The notes below the pieces were generated by a model. That model searched no databases, was not told the DNA's origin, and was given only the letters and a program-made list of their open reading frames with translations. Source: Asparagopsis taxiformis (lineage: Eukaryota > Rhodophyta > Florideophyceae > Bonnemaisoniales > Bonnemaisoniaceae). Taken from it: DNA of 64,000 bases. The position numbers and the translations under genes were made by a program. The stretch covers positions 1 through 64,000 of the forward strand of contig JALQPE010002590.1 in assembly GCA_030407315.1 (NCBI GenBank). Direction: 5' to 3'. Position 1 is the stretch's first letter. Each line of letters starts with the position of its first letter. Below, in pieces: positions 40,503-51,300 of this stretch.

Positions 40503-42779
40503 TTAGAGCGTAAGTGTTGTGGCGTTGACTGCAATCACTGGGAAATGTCGGTGCGCTTTGAACTTGAAGCTTATACTGTATGTAGTCGTGTCATCCATGC
40601 CTGCCGCTACAAACTTTTCATAGCTACGCAGCAGTTGCGCTACAATCACCGAATTTTCAACTGCAACGCGCGCAAGTTGCAGGATCTCGTCGGATACTAC
40701 ATTCGGGGCGCAGAACTTGGCGCTTTTCTTCGCTCGTTCCAGCGTTTTGCGCGCAACAAGGAAGCCTTTGGCTGCGTCTTTCAGACGAACTTTGATGATA
40801 TCACTTTCACTATCGTCTGCGAGTAAAGAATCCTCTTGAACTTTTGCAAATGATAGAAATGTTCTGTAGTCCACATACGCCGGTCCGTTCAAGATATCCG
40901 CAATGACACCAAACCGTTGTTGATACCACAGCTCCTCACTGCCAAACATGCCCGTCTTTGACTCCGCTGTTCGCGGCGGACGATGTCGAGAATAGTTCCA
41001 TTGCTTGCCAAGTGACAGAGCTTCAAGAGCAGAATACAGCGCTCTACATACCCACAGACGTGCCTCATCCATAACGTACAATGCATACCTCAGAGGATGC
41101 AACAGTGCTCCTTCCAAACCAATATTCGCCAACGAAGCAGTTGCGTTGGCCATAGTTGTCAGCGCATATCCAACGTAAAAAAAGACGGCCGCATACTCAT
41201 ATTCCTGATACAGATCACATTCAAACCCAAGTAGCCAATGCTGCGTCATGAGTCGCGCAGCAACTTCATGTGCAACTAACTGTAACGCTGACTTTCCTGC
41301 TAACAAATTAACCACCTTACCAGAACCTTTTGATGTAAGTACCTTTTTGTTGCGCTCTGCTGCAACACTCGATGGTGATAACTTTAGCGAATTGTCAGTC
41401 TCTTCTTGATCTTCCACCGTGACTGTTTCCTCTGCTCCACATGCGTTCAAAGTGCCACGATCCCACCTGCGCAAAACCGTGAGCAAATGACGTCTCTGCC
41501 GACCGCGATTACGACAAAAGCATCCGAACAGGTCGATCACATTACCTTTCAAACGCTCTGCGCGTTTCATACCGTCCGTCTCACTTAGTTCCTCAGTCAA
41601 ACCCATGTCCGTTCCAATCAGTCTCGTCATATCTGCGCGCGAATTATAGAACAAGTGACTGCCGTCTAGTGGAAGCATTATACGTGAAAGAATGGATCGT
41701 GTTAAAACCGTCGGATTGAATTTGGACGCAAAGCTAATCACACAATGCATAGCGACCTGAAGGGAGCAACGCGGATACTTCGGCTCTGTCTTATCAACTT
41801 CAGTTGTATCCATTGGTAGCGCAAACTTTTCCAATGCAATCATCGCTTGGAATTCACGCAGAAGTCTAGACAAATATTCAAACGCCTCCTGGCGGTTCAA
41901 AAGAGGTGCGGTACGAGGTGGAGTTGCCGTCATCAAATGTCGGTTCGTAGACGCATCGAATACAATGTTGAGAAGATTTTCATCTACATCAAATCTGTGC
42001 GGACACTCTGTCCACTGTTCGCCAAGTTGTGCCAAGTTGTCAATGAGTGCAGCTGCTTTCTGCATGGACGAAGTTGATGAAAAGCGCATAAGGTATCGAA
42101 TGGTACGATAAAACTGCACCCTAAATCGAATGCGAAGCGAAATAGCATTCTTAAGTGATTTTTCGCGAGCAGTGTTCCCCGTTGCAGGTGTCGCAACATG
42201 TTCCAGAATGCCTCCTAAAATGACATCGTCAGGCTGCGAAGGATTGGTTTGCAAGCGGCGCAATTGAAAACCATATGTCCATGCAATAAAGTCCTCCTCC
42301 TCGGCCACCTTCTCCTCCGTGATGATGTTGGAGATGGAGGCCATTGTGGCGTTTTGCAAGCGAATAAAATCGGCCAACTCTCTGCGTGGAATGTCGGCAG
42401 GTCGTTGTGAATAAACGCATGAAAACACGGTTTGTGGCAGTGTATGGGCGTCCAACCAGCTCATTTCACATGCGAGTAACTGGTCCATGATAGTAATGAG
42501 CTGCACATCGGTAAGACTTGCGGGTAGTAGAATGTCGTTCACGTCGCGAACTGTGCCGCATCCAATGTCCATTTTGGGATCCATGAGCTCTATGGCGGCC
42601 ATGGAGGAGTAGAGACTGAAGGAATCGAGATGTATCATTTCGCCAACGTGCATTTGCTTCTTTGCATTTTGGAACGTTTCGGTGAGGTCCTGCCATGTGT
42701 CGCAGGTCGGCACGGGCGTCGATGACGAGGCCTGTGCTTGGCGATATGTTAGAGAATGTATGTTTTGTTCAGAATGCAT
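40503..42779 (-). CDS. NAA35: NatC N-terminal acetyltransferase auxiliary subunit NAA35 (Mak10)
   Basis: 758 residues in one exon, close to the human and yeast lengths. The N-terminal part carries the family hallmark: MHVGEMIHLDSFSLYSSMAA followed by ELMDPKMDIG. The long helical remainder, with YRTIRYLMRF and QHWLLGFECDLYQEYEYAAV, also matches Mak10. NAA35 is the large scaffold of NatC, which holds the catalytic Naa30 and Naa38 on the ribosome and acetylates Met-Leu/Ile/Phe N-termini. The partners are not in this window. It starts only 231 bp from the stop of the TFIIB-family gene on the same strand. Confidence 0.92.
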   Translation of the reverse strand: MHSEQNIHSLTYRQAQASSSTPVPTCDTWQDLTETFQNAKKQMHVGEMIHLDSFSLYSSMAAIELMDPKMDIGCGTVRDVNDILLPASLTDVQLITIMDQLLACEMSWLDAHTLPQTVFSCVYSQRPADIPRRELADFIRLQNATMASISNIITEEKVAEEEDFIAWTYGFQLRRLQTNPSQPDDVILGGILEHVATPATGNTAREKSLKNAISLRIRFRVQFYRTIRYLMRFSSTSSMQKAAALIDNLAQLGEQWTECPHRFDVDENLLNIVFDASTNRHLMTATPPRTAPLLNRQEAFEYLSRLLREFQAMIALEKFALPMDTTEVDKTEPKYPRCSLQVAMHCVISFASKFNPTVLTRSILSRIMLPLDGSHLFYNSRADMTRLIGTDMGLTEELSETDGMKRAERLKGNVIDLFGCFCRNRGRQRRHLLTVLRRWDRGTLNACGAEETVTVEDQEETDNSLKLSPSSVAAERNKKVLTSKGSGKVVNLLAGKSALQLVAHEVAARLMTQHWLLGFECDLYQEYEYAAVFFYVGYALTTMANATASLANIGLEGALLHPLRYALYVMDEARLWVCRALYSALEALSLGKQWNYSRHRPPRTAESKTGMFGSEELWYQQRFGVIADILNGPAYVDYRTFLSFAKVQEDSLLADDSESDIIKVRLKDAAKGFLVARKTLERAKKSAKFCAPNVVSDEILQLARVAVENSVIVAQLLRSYEKFVAAGMDDTTTYSISFKFKAHRHFPVIAVNATTLTL

Positions 42780-43009
42780 GGTGTTGTGGGTTAGTGGGAA
42801 GGCATAGGATAGAGTGTTGCGACAGCGTGGCGGGATGCAATGAATAGTGAAACATTGGCCGGTAGGAGTGATACTGCCACAATGGACGGTGGCGTGAGAT
42901 GTGATCGCTTGATCATACTGTCAATAAATCAACAAATTGAAATCAAGTTTTTCCATCACAACTTGCAACTTTATACAACTTGGCCGCTTCCTGTACACAT
43001 TCGGACGCT

Positions 43010-45148
43010 CTACTTATCAAGATTTGCTGCTGAATCGGCGTTGGCCAACTGCCCAGAAGTGCTGTTGTTTGCCGCTTCCGCCGCTGCATGTGTCTTTGCA
43101 TCACTGGTTGAGCCTACTCTATTTGCATTCTGCGCTTGTCCCATTAGTGCAGCCATCATTTGCAATGCTTGAAGCGGAGCTGCAGGCGTAGTTGCGGAAC
43201 TATTTTGCTGCTGAACCGTCTGATATGCTTGCATCATCTGCATCATACTCATCATGGAATGCATTCCTGTCATCATGTTGTTGTTGTTATTATTATTATT
43301 CATCCCTTCTTTATCCGAGCAACTCTCGTTTTTCTTCTCTGTATCATTTGAAGTTTCCATACCTGTCGTCTGCGTGCTTCCACTGCCAACAACCTTGCTA
43401 TTTTCATCTTTCGGCGGAAGTGGTGGTGGCGGCGGTGGTGGTGGAGGTACCATTAGCTGCGGAAGCATTGTCATGGCATTAGCAAACGCTTGCATAGCTG
43501 GATTGTTCATCATAGACAGTAAAGTATTTTCCATTTGGGGTACCGAAGCGGCTGTAGCGGGAGGTAGTGGTGGCGGTTGTGGCACTTTGGGAATTATTAC
43601 ATCTTGGGGTGTTTTTGCCGTTTTGCCAAACCCTGGCGGTAGCGGAGGAGGCACAAGCGCACCAACATCCATAGTCAGCGATGCATCTTGAGAGGCATTG
43701 TTCAGAAGCAATGAGTCGTGATTCACAGCGGCAGCATCCATGGACAGCTCTTCGGACATATTTGTATCTGCAGTTTTGAAATCAGTTTGAGTGCCATCTG
43801 CATTTGCAACTGAGTGTGCCGCTTCTTTGTCACCTTCCACATGCCAATCAGGAATTAAACTTGCATGCTCTCGGTTCAGTTCTTTGAATACTTTGCGAAG
43901 CGTCACTTCAGTCAGAGTTGTTGCACGACAAATTTCTGTTTGAGTCTTCCGAATTCCATCCAATTGGCATGCAAGATAAATTGCAGCTGCTGATATGGAG
44001 ATAGGATTTCGTCGAGAACATATATTGTTCTGCATAGCCTTCTCTGCAATTGAGATCGCCAGATTTCTCGTCTTGGTCGGTAAGTCAAGCCTTCGACAAA
44101 ATGTCGGCATGTGTGTCGTGATTGAAGAACTGTTTTCTGGTCGCTGCTTACGTAGAGCAACATTAACTACTTTCAAATATCGCAAAACCTCCGAGGGGTC
44201 AAGACTTGCAGCTGCAGCAATTTCCTCCACAGTCAAACGTTTCGGAGCAGAAGGCCACTCTGAGCACAACTGAGCGGGGTCGATATCAGCTCCTGACTGC
44301 ATACGGTCGGCGAGGTCACGATTTTGTTTGGCCCATTGTTGAAAATCATGCCATCGTCTCTCGGCAGCGGACACGAAGGCGGCGGTGGCAAGGGACTCAA
44401 CGTTACGGTTTCGCAAGCTGGTATTACTGGCGGTGTGTCGGAAAATTCGAATGGCAAGGGTAGTAGTCTCTCTGTCAACGCTCAACAGACTTGCAAGCTC
44501 GACAATTTCGAAATATGCAACAAGTGTGTGGCGAGCGTCACCGCCAGATTTATTCTTGTCGACAGGATCAGTGTGGTCTTCCTTTTTGGCAGCGCCAGGG
44601 GCACGGCCGTTGTAACCAACATAACCGGCGAAAAGGGCGTCACCGATAAGGCGCTCCATTTCTGCAAGGGAACCACTGAGCGTGCGGGCAGATGCAGCAT
44701 AGACGGGTTCGCGGAGCGGGGCGAGCATGCGGAAGGCTGATATGAAACCGGGTGTACAATAGGGGTCATTCGGAATGTCCTGTGGGTGGAGGGATTGAAT
44801 TTAGTGAGTGAATGGCTTTGGCAGTCGGTAAGGTGGGTGAGAGAACTGGCGGACGTACGTCTACGAGATGAGTGTGGAGAAAGTCGGGTGTGACTACGCA
44901 GTGGATTTCTTCGGTCTGAGTTGTTGCATGGTATTCTGCGAGATCGCTCATGCATCTTTCCTCGACGACGAGTTTACATGTTTGACATTGAATAGTTCTA
45001 TTGAGTTTTCTGTGTTTAGAAATCGAGAGATGGTTAGTATGTGTATGTTTCTAGAGAGGGCGACGGAGCGATGCAGGGTGGATGGTACTGACATTCTGCG
45101 AAAAGAGTTGCCGTGGCAGTTTGAACATTTCTTGTGAGATCCCAACAT
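43010..45148 (-). CDS. TFIIB-family general transcription factor, three exons
   Basis: I join exons 45148-45093, 44997-44859 and 44779-43010 (654 residues). Introns are 95 bp (donor GTCAGT) and 79 bp (donor GTACGT), and the frame stays intact. The splice between exons 1 and 2 creates a zinc ribbon, CSNC followed after 11 residues by CQTC and KLVVEER, as in TFIIB. Two cyclin repeats follow. The second is very typical: RNPISISAAAIYLACQLDG and TLTEVTLRKVFKELN. The last 250 residues are low-complexity, rich in Pro, Asn, Met and Gln. TFIIB bridges TBP and RNA polymerase II at promoters. The Pol II form is favoured, but the long tail is not typical and a TFIIB-related factor is possible. Confidence 0.85.
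44780..44858 (-). other. Intron 2 of the TFIIB-family gene
   Basis: 79 bp with donor GTACGT and acceptor CCCACAG. Removing it joins LHTHLVD to DIPNDPYC in phase 0. Intron 1 is 44998-45092. Confidence 0.8.
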
Positions 45149-46146
45149 AGCACCGAGCTTGGTCGGCGTCTAGAGGGGTGGAGAAGCATGGAGCGCAAGG
45201 GTCGGGTAGGACAGTGGGCGGCCGCTGGTTTTGGCGCATGCTACAGACCGTTTCCATTCGGCCGAAAACCGGGGTGTTGTGTGGAGGGATGGGCTCTGTG
45301 ATCCAATTTATGTACTGACAGTGTAAATGTGGGAAAGAGTTGACAGTCGGTCGGTCACGTGAGGGAAAGCTGATGAGAGGGAGTGCTTCCACGAAATAGT
45401 GGTATGAGAGGTGTCAACTTAGCTTGCGGTGCGTAGTGTGGAGTGGATTGTGTGTGGAGGAGCGGAGGATGTAACGGGCGTGCAATGCATTCGTGTGGAT
45501 GCGTGCCAGCAAGCAGGGTTGCGAGATTGCAACATGGAAGCGCAGCATATGCTGTTTCGTTTGCATAAGTGACGAAAACTGGGAATACTTGGCAGAAAGG
45601 CGGTGGAATATGGACGGCGGGAGATGTTGTATCTCGACTGCACGCAAGCTTGTCATCTGAATTGTGCAGAATGAATGAATGGTGCAGATCTGCGGGCACC
45701 GTGGTCAGATTGTTTGCGTGAAAATGAAGATATATGTATTATTGGTGGCGTGTGTGATTGCAAGGTTGTGCAAATACACGGTACAAATTTGGACAAGTGG
45801 AAGTAGTTTCAGTCAAAACGCCGCCACTTGTCATGCATAACTCAATCCAACAATCTCGGCGTGACGTGTCTGCGACGACATCCTTTCAGTCACTCGTGCC
45901 CCGTCGTAACCGGCCGCACTCGTCGCTGCCCCCGTCGCGCACCGCACCAGTGCTACTGCTGTGCTGTACTGTGCGCACGGAATAGATACAAATCTCCCGC
46001 ACTGCTCGGCGTCCTCTATTTTTTCCATAATATTCTGCTCCTCGCCCTCCATTGTACACGTAGAATATCTTCTTATTGACGACGCAACTTGCCGCCACCC
46101 GCATCCATCGTTCATGTCCAATTGATCCCACCACCTCCCGCTCGAC
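45149..46146. other. Intergenic region
   Basis: 1.0 kb upstream of both the TFIIB-family gene (minus) and the small ORF (plus). Short frames on the minus strand (45355-45699) are Ser/His/Thr-rich and not convincing. No RNA gene seen. Confidence 0.45.
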
Positions 46147-46587
46147 ATGGCTCTCTACGCCGGCCTGCCCTCCGGAGCCATTTGCAAGCCGCACTGCAGT
46201 CCGCGCATGGTGCGCCGTCGCGGCCGCGGCGCCCTCGTCCGTTGCCGCGCTGTCATTTGGACAAAAGAAGAGCTGGAACGTCTCGATTCATTGGCGCACT
46301 GTCCGCGCGAACAGCTCTCTACAGATGTTATCGACGAAATCATCGTTCCTAAACGCTGCGCCATGCCACCACCCGATGTTGCAACAGACCGTGCAAGAAG
46401 ACGGCGAACGTCACCGGATGGATTGCTTTTCCATTATGGCTCTCCGCCCGCTCACGACGACCCCTCCGCTGACGAATCCTTGCCAACGTCGTCCCCGTCT
46501 CGCTCATCTCCGCAACAACAAGCACAGCAACCACATCTGCCCGCTGTGGCCAATATTTCCAAAACCCTCATTCACCTCTCCATTTGA
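46147..46587 (+). CDS. Small hypothetical protein
   Basis: 146 residues with no known domain. The first 40 are basic with several Cys (MVRRRGRGALVRCRA), and the middle contains the helix-like WTKEELERLDSLAHCPREQL. The rest is Ser/Pro/Gln-rich and probably disordered. The opening part reads like protein, while the end may run into non-coding DNA or a missed splice site. It could be a nuclear protein given the basic stretches, but nothing confirms this. Confidence 0.4.
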   Translation: MALYAGLPSGAICKPHCSPRMVRRRGRGALVRCRAVIWTKEELERLDSLAHCPREQLSTDVIDEIIVPKRCAMPPPDVATDRARRRRTSPDGLLFHYGSPPAHDDPSADESLPTSSPSRSSPQQQAQQPHLPAVANISKTLIHLSI

Positions 46588-47143
46588 CATTGCCCGTTGT
46601 AACATTACCATTTATCTATCTTTCATTTCTACACCGCGTGCAGCGCGTATCCACTGTTTTGGTCGGCGCCGGCAAGGGCGTAGCGACTGGACAACTTCCG
46701 ATCATCCGCCTATGTACTTTTAGCCAACTCTAGCACTGTTTGTAAAGTTTCAAGTTACAAGTTTTTCCGTTGGCAGCTGTATTCTAACCGTCAAGCCTGA
46801 CAATTATCATTATGCGCAATCGTGCACCATTGCTGATAGTGGACGGTTGCCAGATGCGAGTGGAAGCGAATCTCGTCGCACCGACATTTTGTGCAATATA
46901 TTTTTGTGCACATGTATACAATCTCCGCCACTTTGCATGCACCTTCCAACCGCCGATTGGTTGCGCTCTCTTCCAGGCCACCAATTAATCGCTTCTGCCA
47001 TGCCAGCCAATTACTTCTCCGATCATTCATTTATGATTCCCCTTACGTAATGCGCCGTGTCGAACCACCGACCATCCCGTTCGATAGATCGAACGATCCA
47101 ACATCAGTTGATCCCCCTGTTCGTTCCGCGATCCCTTTCCAAA
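46588..47143. other. Intergenic region
   Basis: 556 bp without a recognisable gene. It presumably holds the 3' end of the small ORF and the promoter of the bS18m gene. Confidence 0.45.
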
Positions 47144-48185
47144 ATGTTGCGACACACCGCCAAACGATTCTTCTCCAGAGCTCTCCAAAGCGCTCCTTCT
47201 CGAATTAACAACTATGCGCGCCCACTTTCCACGAATAACCGCAACAGCAAATCGCCCACCGATCCGGAGGACGACCTCTTCCATCCTGACAATGTAGCGT
47301 ACGTGTATTCATTGACCTAATTCATCCGCCCCTGTTAATCGTGCGCTAACTTCTTCAACCATTTTGCGTTCGCATGTAGTGACTTGTCGCCTCTGGAAGT
47401 AGCGCGACTTCGTCTAACATACGGTCTACTAATGGAGCACGTCGCCGCAATGAAAACCGGTGCCCATCAAGTCGATCCCTCCAACAATCCCATGATTGAT
47501 CCACGCAGCGTATGTTTTTCCCATTCATCACAACTCGCCCGCGACGTTTGTATTCTAAATCGGCACTGAAACTGACGACTATTTCTCCCGTGATCCCACC
47601 TATCAGTTCGACATTCGAAAACTGCCCGTGATACCCGATGAAGTCCTCAAGCAGTTCCGAAAGGATTTTCCCCCAGAAGAAGCTGCTCGGAGCCGCCCAG
47701 TCCAAACCTTTGGCATCTGGGAACCTCTCAGGTCCAATCCGACGTCAACTGAAGTTTTAGATCGTGAAAAAGAACGTGCACAAGAATGGGCTGCGGTAGA
47801 TGAGAGAACCATGGACCCTATTCAGTTTTCGAAAATGCAGCGCCAGTCTTTCACCAAGTCTTCCCAATCAACTGCTTTCCGCTCGGCAACTCCTTACTGG
47901 AAGCCGAAAACTACATGCCCACTCACAGACGAGCGCGGTAGAGTCCGCGTTGATTTTCGCGCCGTCGGTACCCTCTCGACGTATCTATCGGAAGCCGCTA
48001 AGATTCTGCCGAAAAGAAAGAGTGGGCTTAGGTCTAAGGCACAGCGGAAGGTTGCTCGTGCAGTTAAAACTGCCCGAACAATGGCACTATTGCATCCTGA
48101 ACCGAAGCCAAAATTGACCGTGGAAGAGATGTTGGAAATGGAACGAATCGAGTTGGAAAAGAACCCAGCAATGAAGGCGTCTTGA
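47144..48185 (+). CDS. Mitochondrial small-subunit ribosomal protein bS18m, three exons
   Basis: Exons 47144-47298, 47380-47509 and 47607-48185 join in frame to 287 residues. The introns are 81 bp (GTACGT...TAG) and 97 bp (GTATGT...CAG). The start MLRHTAKRFFSRALQSAPSR is a typical mitochondrial presequence. The C-terminal part (VDFRAVGTLSTYLSEAAKIL, then LRSKAQRKVARAVKTARTMA) is the bS18 fold, which sits on the platform of the small subunit. Bacterial S18 is about 75 residues, so some 180 residues in front of the domain are an extension of unknown role. An ATG at 47057 would add 29 residues and is less likely, because the presequence would then be internal. Confidence 0.82.
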
Positions 48186-48398
48186 ATCTTTGATGTTCGT
48201 TTACAAGATGTAGTGTTTACGTCATGATAGAGTAGTTTCCCATCGATTTTCAGATGTATATATGTACAAGGGACAAACGGTCCGGTGAGAAACACCTACT
48301 CTAAGTGGCATACAACCAATGTGTGCAACTGTTATACCTCCGCGGCATGACCATAAAGTTGATCCACGCTTCACTGCAAGGGCAGCTTTGCAATGCGA

Positions 48399-51300
48399 TT
48401 ATATTTGCACATCTGGAACGCATCGCTCGTTCGCGTTTAGCAGTGCTTCGATAGCACTACTCGTGATACTTCCAGTCTCAAGACCGTTGAAAGCGAGCCA
48501 TGCCTGCGCCCCTTGTCTTGGTTCTGCAACCGCTCTGATGACTGTGTTGCTAAGTGCAGATAGCTTGTGAAAAGCTGGGATACGATGCAGCCTGATCGAA
48601 ATGCTCAGGTCTAATCGTAAGTCACGTTCCTCGACTGATGAGTTTTGGGGCCACATTTGGCCGCCGCTTCCAACATACTCGATTAACGCATGTTGTGCTT
48701 TCCGATAATTGACAGTCTCGAGAGCACGAGCGATGACTCTGGCAAGGTATGCTGGCCTGAGAAGAGGAGGATACCACCTTTGATCTGAATTGATGTATGC
48801 CTGTGCGATCAGGAGGCTGCCGACTGTTGACGGGCATGCATGCCCCTGCATCACCGCAGTAGCAGCCCTTTCTGCGTCCAAATAGCTTCTGACAGCTTCC
48901 GGCTTGTCAGTCGAGAGACACTCATATAGTATTTGAACGTAGGACCCGACTTGCCCGCCCCACTTCGGCGATAGGTTATCGTTATTGATAGAAGCAGCTG
49001 ATGAGTTGCAAAAGTACTTCACAAAGGCAAGAATATCTGGGTCTGCGCTGAACACTCGAAACAGATGTTCAACGTCCGCAAATCTGGATACGGAGGAATT
49101 TTCCACACTAAAACGTCGTCCTAGTGAGCGTGCAAGGAGACCTTTGGATCCCTTTGGGTCTAGGATATATGGCAAATGGCCGGTTCTTCGTTTGACAAAG
49201 AGGACCTGTGCTGATGTGCTCGAGTACCAACCCTTCCCTCGCACCGGGGGATTGATAGGTACCACTGTCGGCCAGTAGCGTTCGCTCACGACGACAATTT
49301 CTTGCACCTGCGATGCTTCCGGAACAATACAAGGTGCCCTCGTCTGCCAAAACGAACCATCCTTGAGACGGACTTCGACATCGACACAGCATGGTGTACC
49401 AGTATCTACATCTCTTGTCTCAACGCATCGCGGTTCAACAGCCAGCACGTACAGATGACGCAGAGCCTGCAAATGGTATTGGTTGTCACCGATGTCATTC
49501 GGAAACTGTGGATATATTGCACAAAGTAACCCTGCGATTGCTACGTTACTTCTTCCAAAAGTATGGCATCCTCCACCCATAAACAAAAATCCAATTGCCA
49601 TGTGTATCGCGAGATGAAATCCGTATCTCTTATGTTGCAGCGCAGCAGCTTTCCGTTTGCGAATCCTTCTCAGAAGCCGGAACACATCAAGATCGCCACT
49701 ACCGGCAGCTACTACTGCAACTGCCATTGCCAATGAAGATAGGCAGGACATATACACCCACTCCATAGACTCATCACTATCCCCTTGAGCGAGTAAGGCT
49801 GCCTCAAAGCATTCTGTTCCTTCGATAAGAACTGAAATTGCGTTAGAATCATTGGTACCGGCATACTTCAGAGCGATGGCTGTACAAGCCCCACCTATGG
49901 CAAAGGCACGAGCCTGCAGAATGCCCCGCACATCAGTGTCTTCTCCGTGATAAGGATATGTTGTTCCTCCAATCATCACTCTGCCCAATAGGTCAAAGTT
50001 TTCTTCCTCACCTCCTCGAACTGGGCGGATCAATGGAGGTAGACATTCTAGGACCCAATGCTTTGACGGCTGAATATCAGACCATAGAATCAAAGACCGA
50101 GCCAATAACCTCAGGAAAACATGGCTTGGCTTTGCCCGATCCAACGTGTACAATGTCTCTGGCATGGGGATACGCTCCGCAATTTGTTTGTCATCCGTCT
50201 TCAGGTATATCAGCGCAAGAGCAAGTAGCGCTCCTGGAGAGACAACAGCAGTATTCACAAAGTTTCCTTCCTTAACGCGGGATGTTTCTGAATCTGCCAG
50301 TCCAGCACTGGAAGATTCTTGCCTTGATATGACATCATTCTTAAAAGCTGTGCTTCCCAGTCTTCCAGCCTTCGATACTCCATTGTCTCCGGAGCCCCCT
50401 TTCGCATAAATCACCAAACGGTCAATTAATCGTCTATCTGCTGCGTCAAACGCAGAAGAACCTTGTCCGAGGCATACCAAACCAATTCCAAGTCCAGCTG
50501 CCAGTGCCATTCCCTCTCTGTCATCGACAGCATCGCCTGGTCCAGGTCTATGACCCAGCTCAGCGAAAAGCCCCTCCACTATTGGGTGTTCGCATGATCC
50601 CTGGTACAATAAGCCAAGACCCAGGATAGCTGCTGTTTGGACATTAACTGATACTTGAAAGTCAGGAACGGCAAATCCTGGGCCATTGAAGTAACGAATG
50701 TGAACACAGAGCATCTTTGTAATTTTGTCATGCATTGATCCCATATTGCCTGTTGCTAGACCCAGCATCAACCCAATTGAAGTCAAATCGTGTCGCGGAA
50801 CAAGGTACTCATAATAATCTGTTGTTCGCAAAGCAGGGAGGTAACCAGCAAGTCCCAGTGCAAAAAGCATACCCGCATGGGTGGCACTACCGGACATATC
50901 ACTTGGTCTATGTTTGACAATCCACGACCTCGTCAGAATTTGACTTGTATCGCCGTCACTATCTGTTTCTGAGGCAACGATACGAAGTCCAGCTGCTACT
51001 CCGTTGTGAAATTCGCCCCACTGTACCCGTGAAGGATCTGATGGAGTGAAACTGACTTTTGTTCCACGCTGAGCGAAAATTCTCCCACTCGTACATATTG
51101 AGGGAACCGGTAGTGACTTCGTCGGATCGGAAGGAACAAATGTTCGTAAAGTAAAGGCGCCTCTACCGACTGGGGCAGCAAATCGCTTTTGAACAAGGAT
51201 GGAAAGCTTCTTTTTCTGTTCTGCGACGATATCGATTTCGACGGGATCGCCTTCTTTAGTCGTGATGGGTGTCATCACGGTAGGATCTGTAGAACGAAGT

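Noticed and set aside
43010..44728. TFIIB-family gene starting at ATG 44728
   Set aside because: This start omits the zinc ribbon, which two in-frame upstream exons supply with good splice sites.
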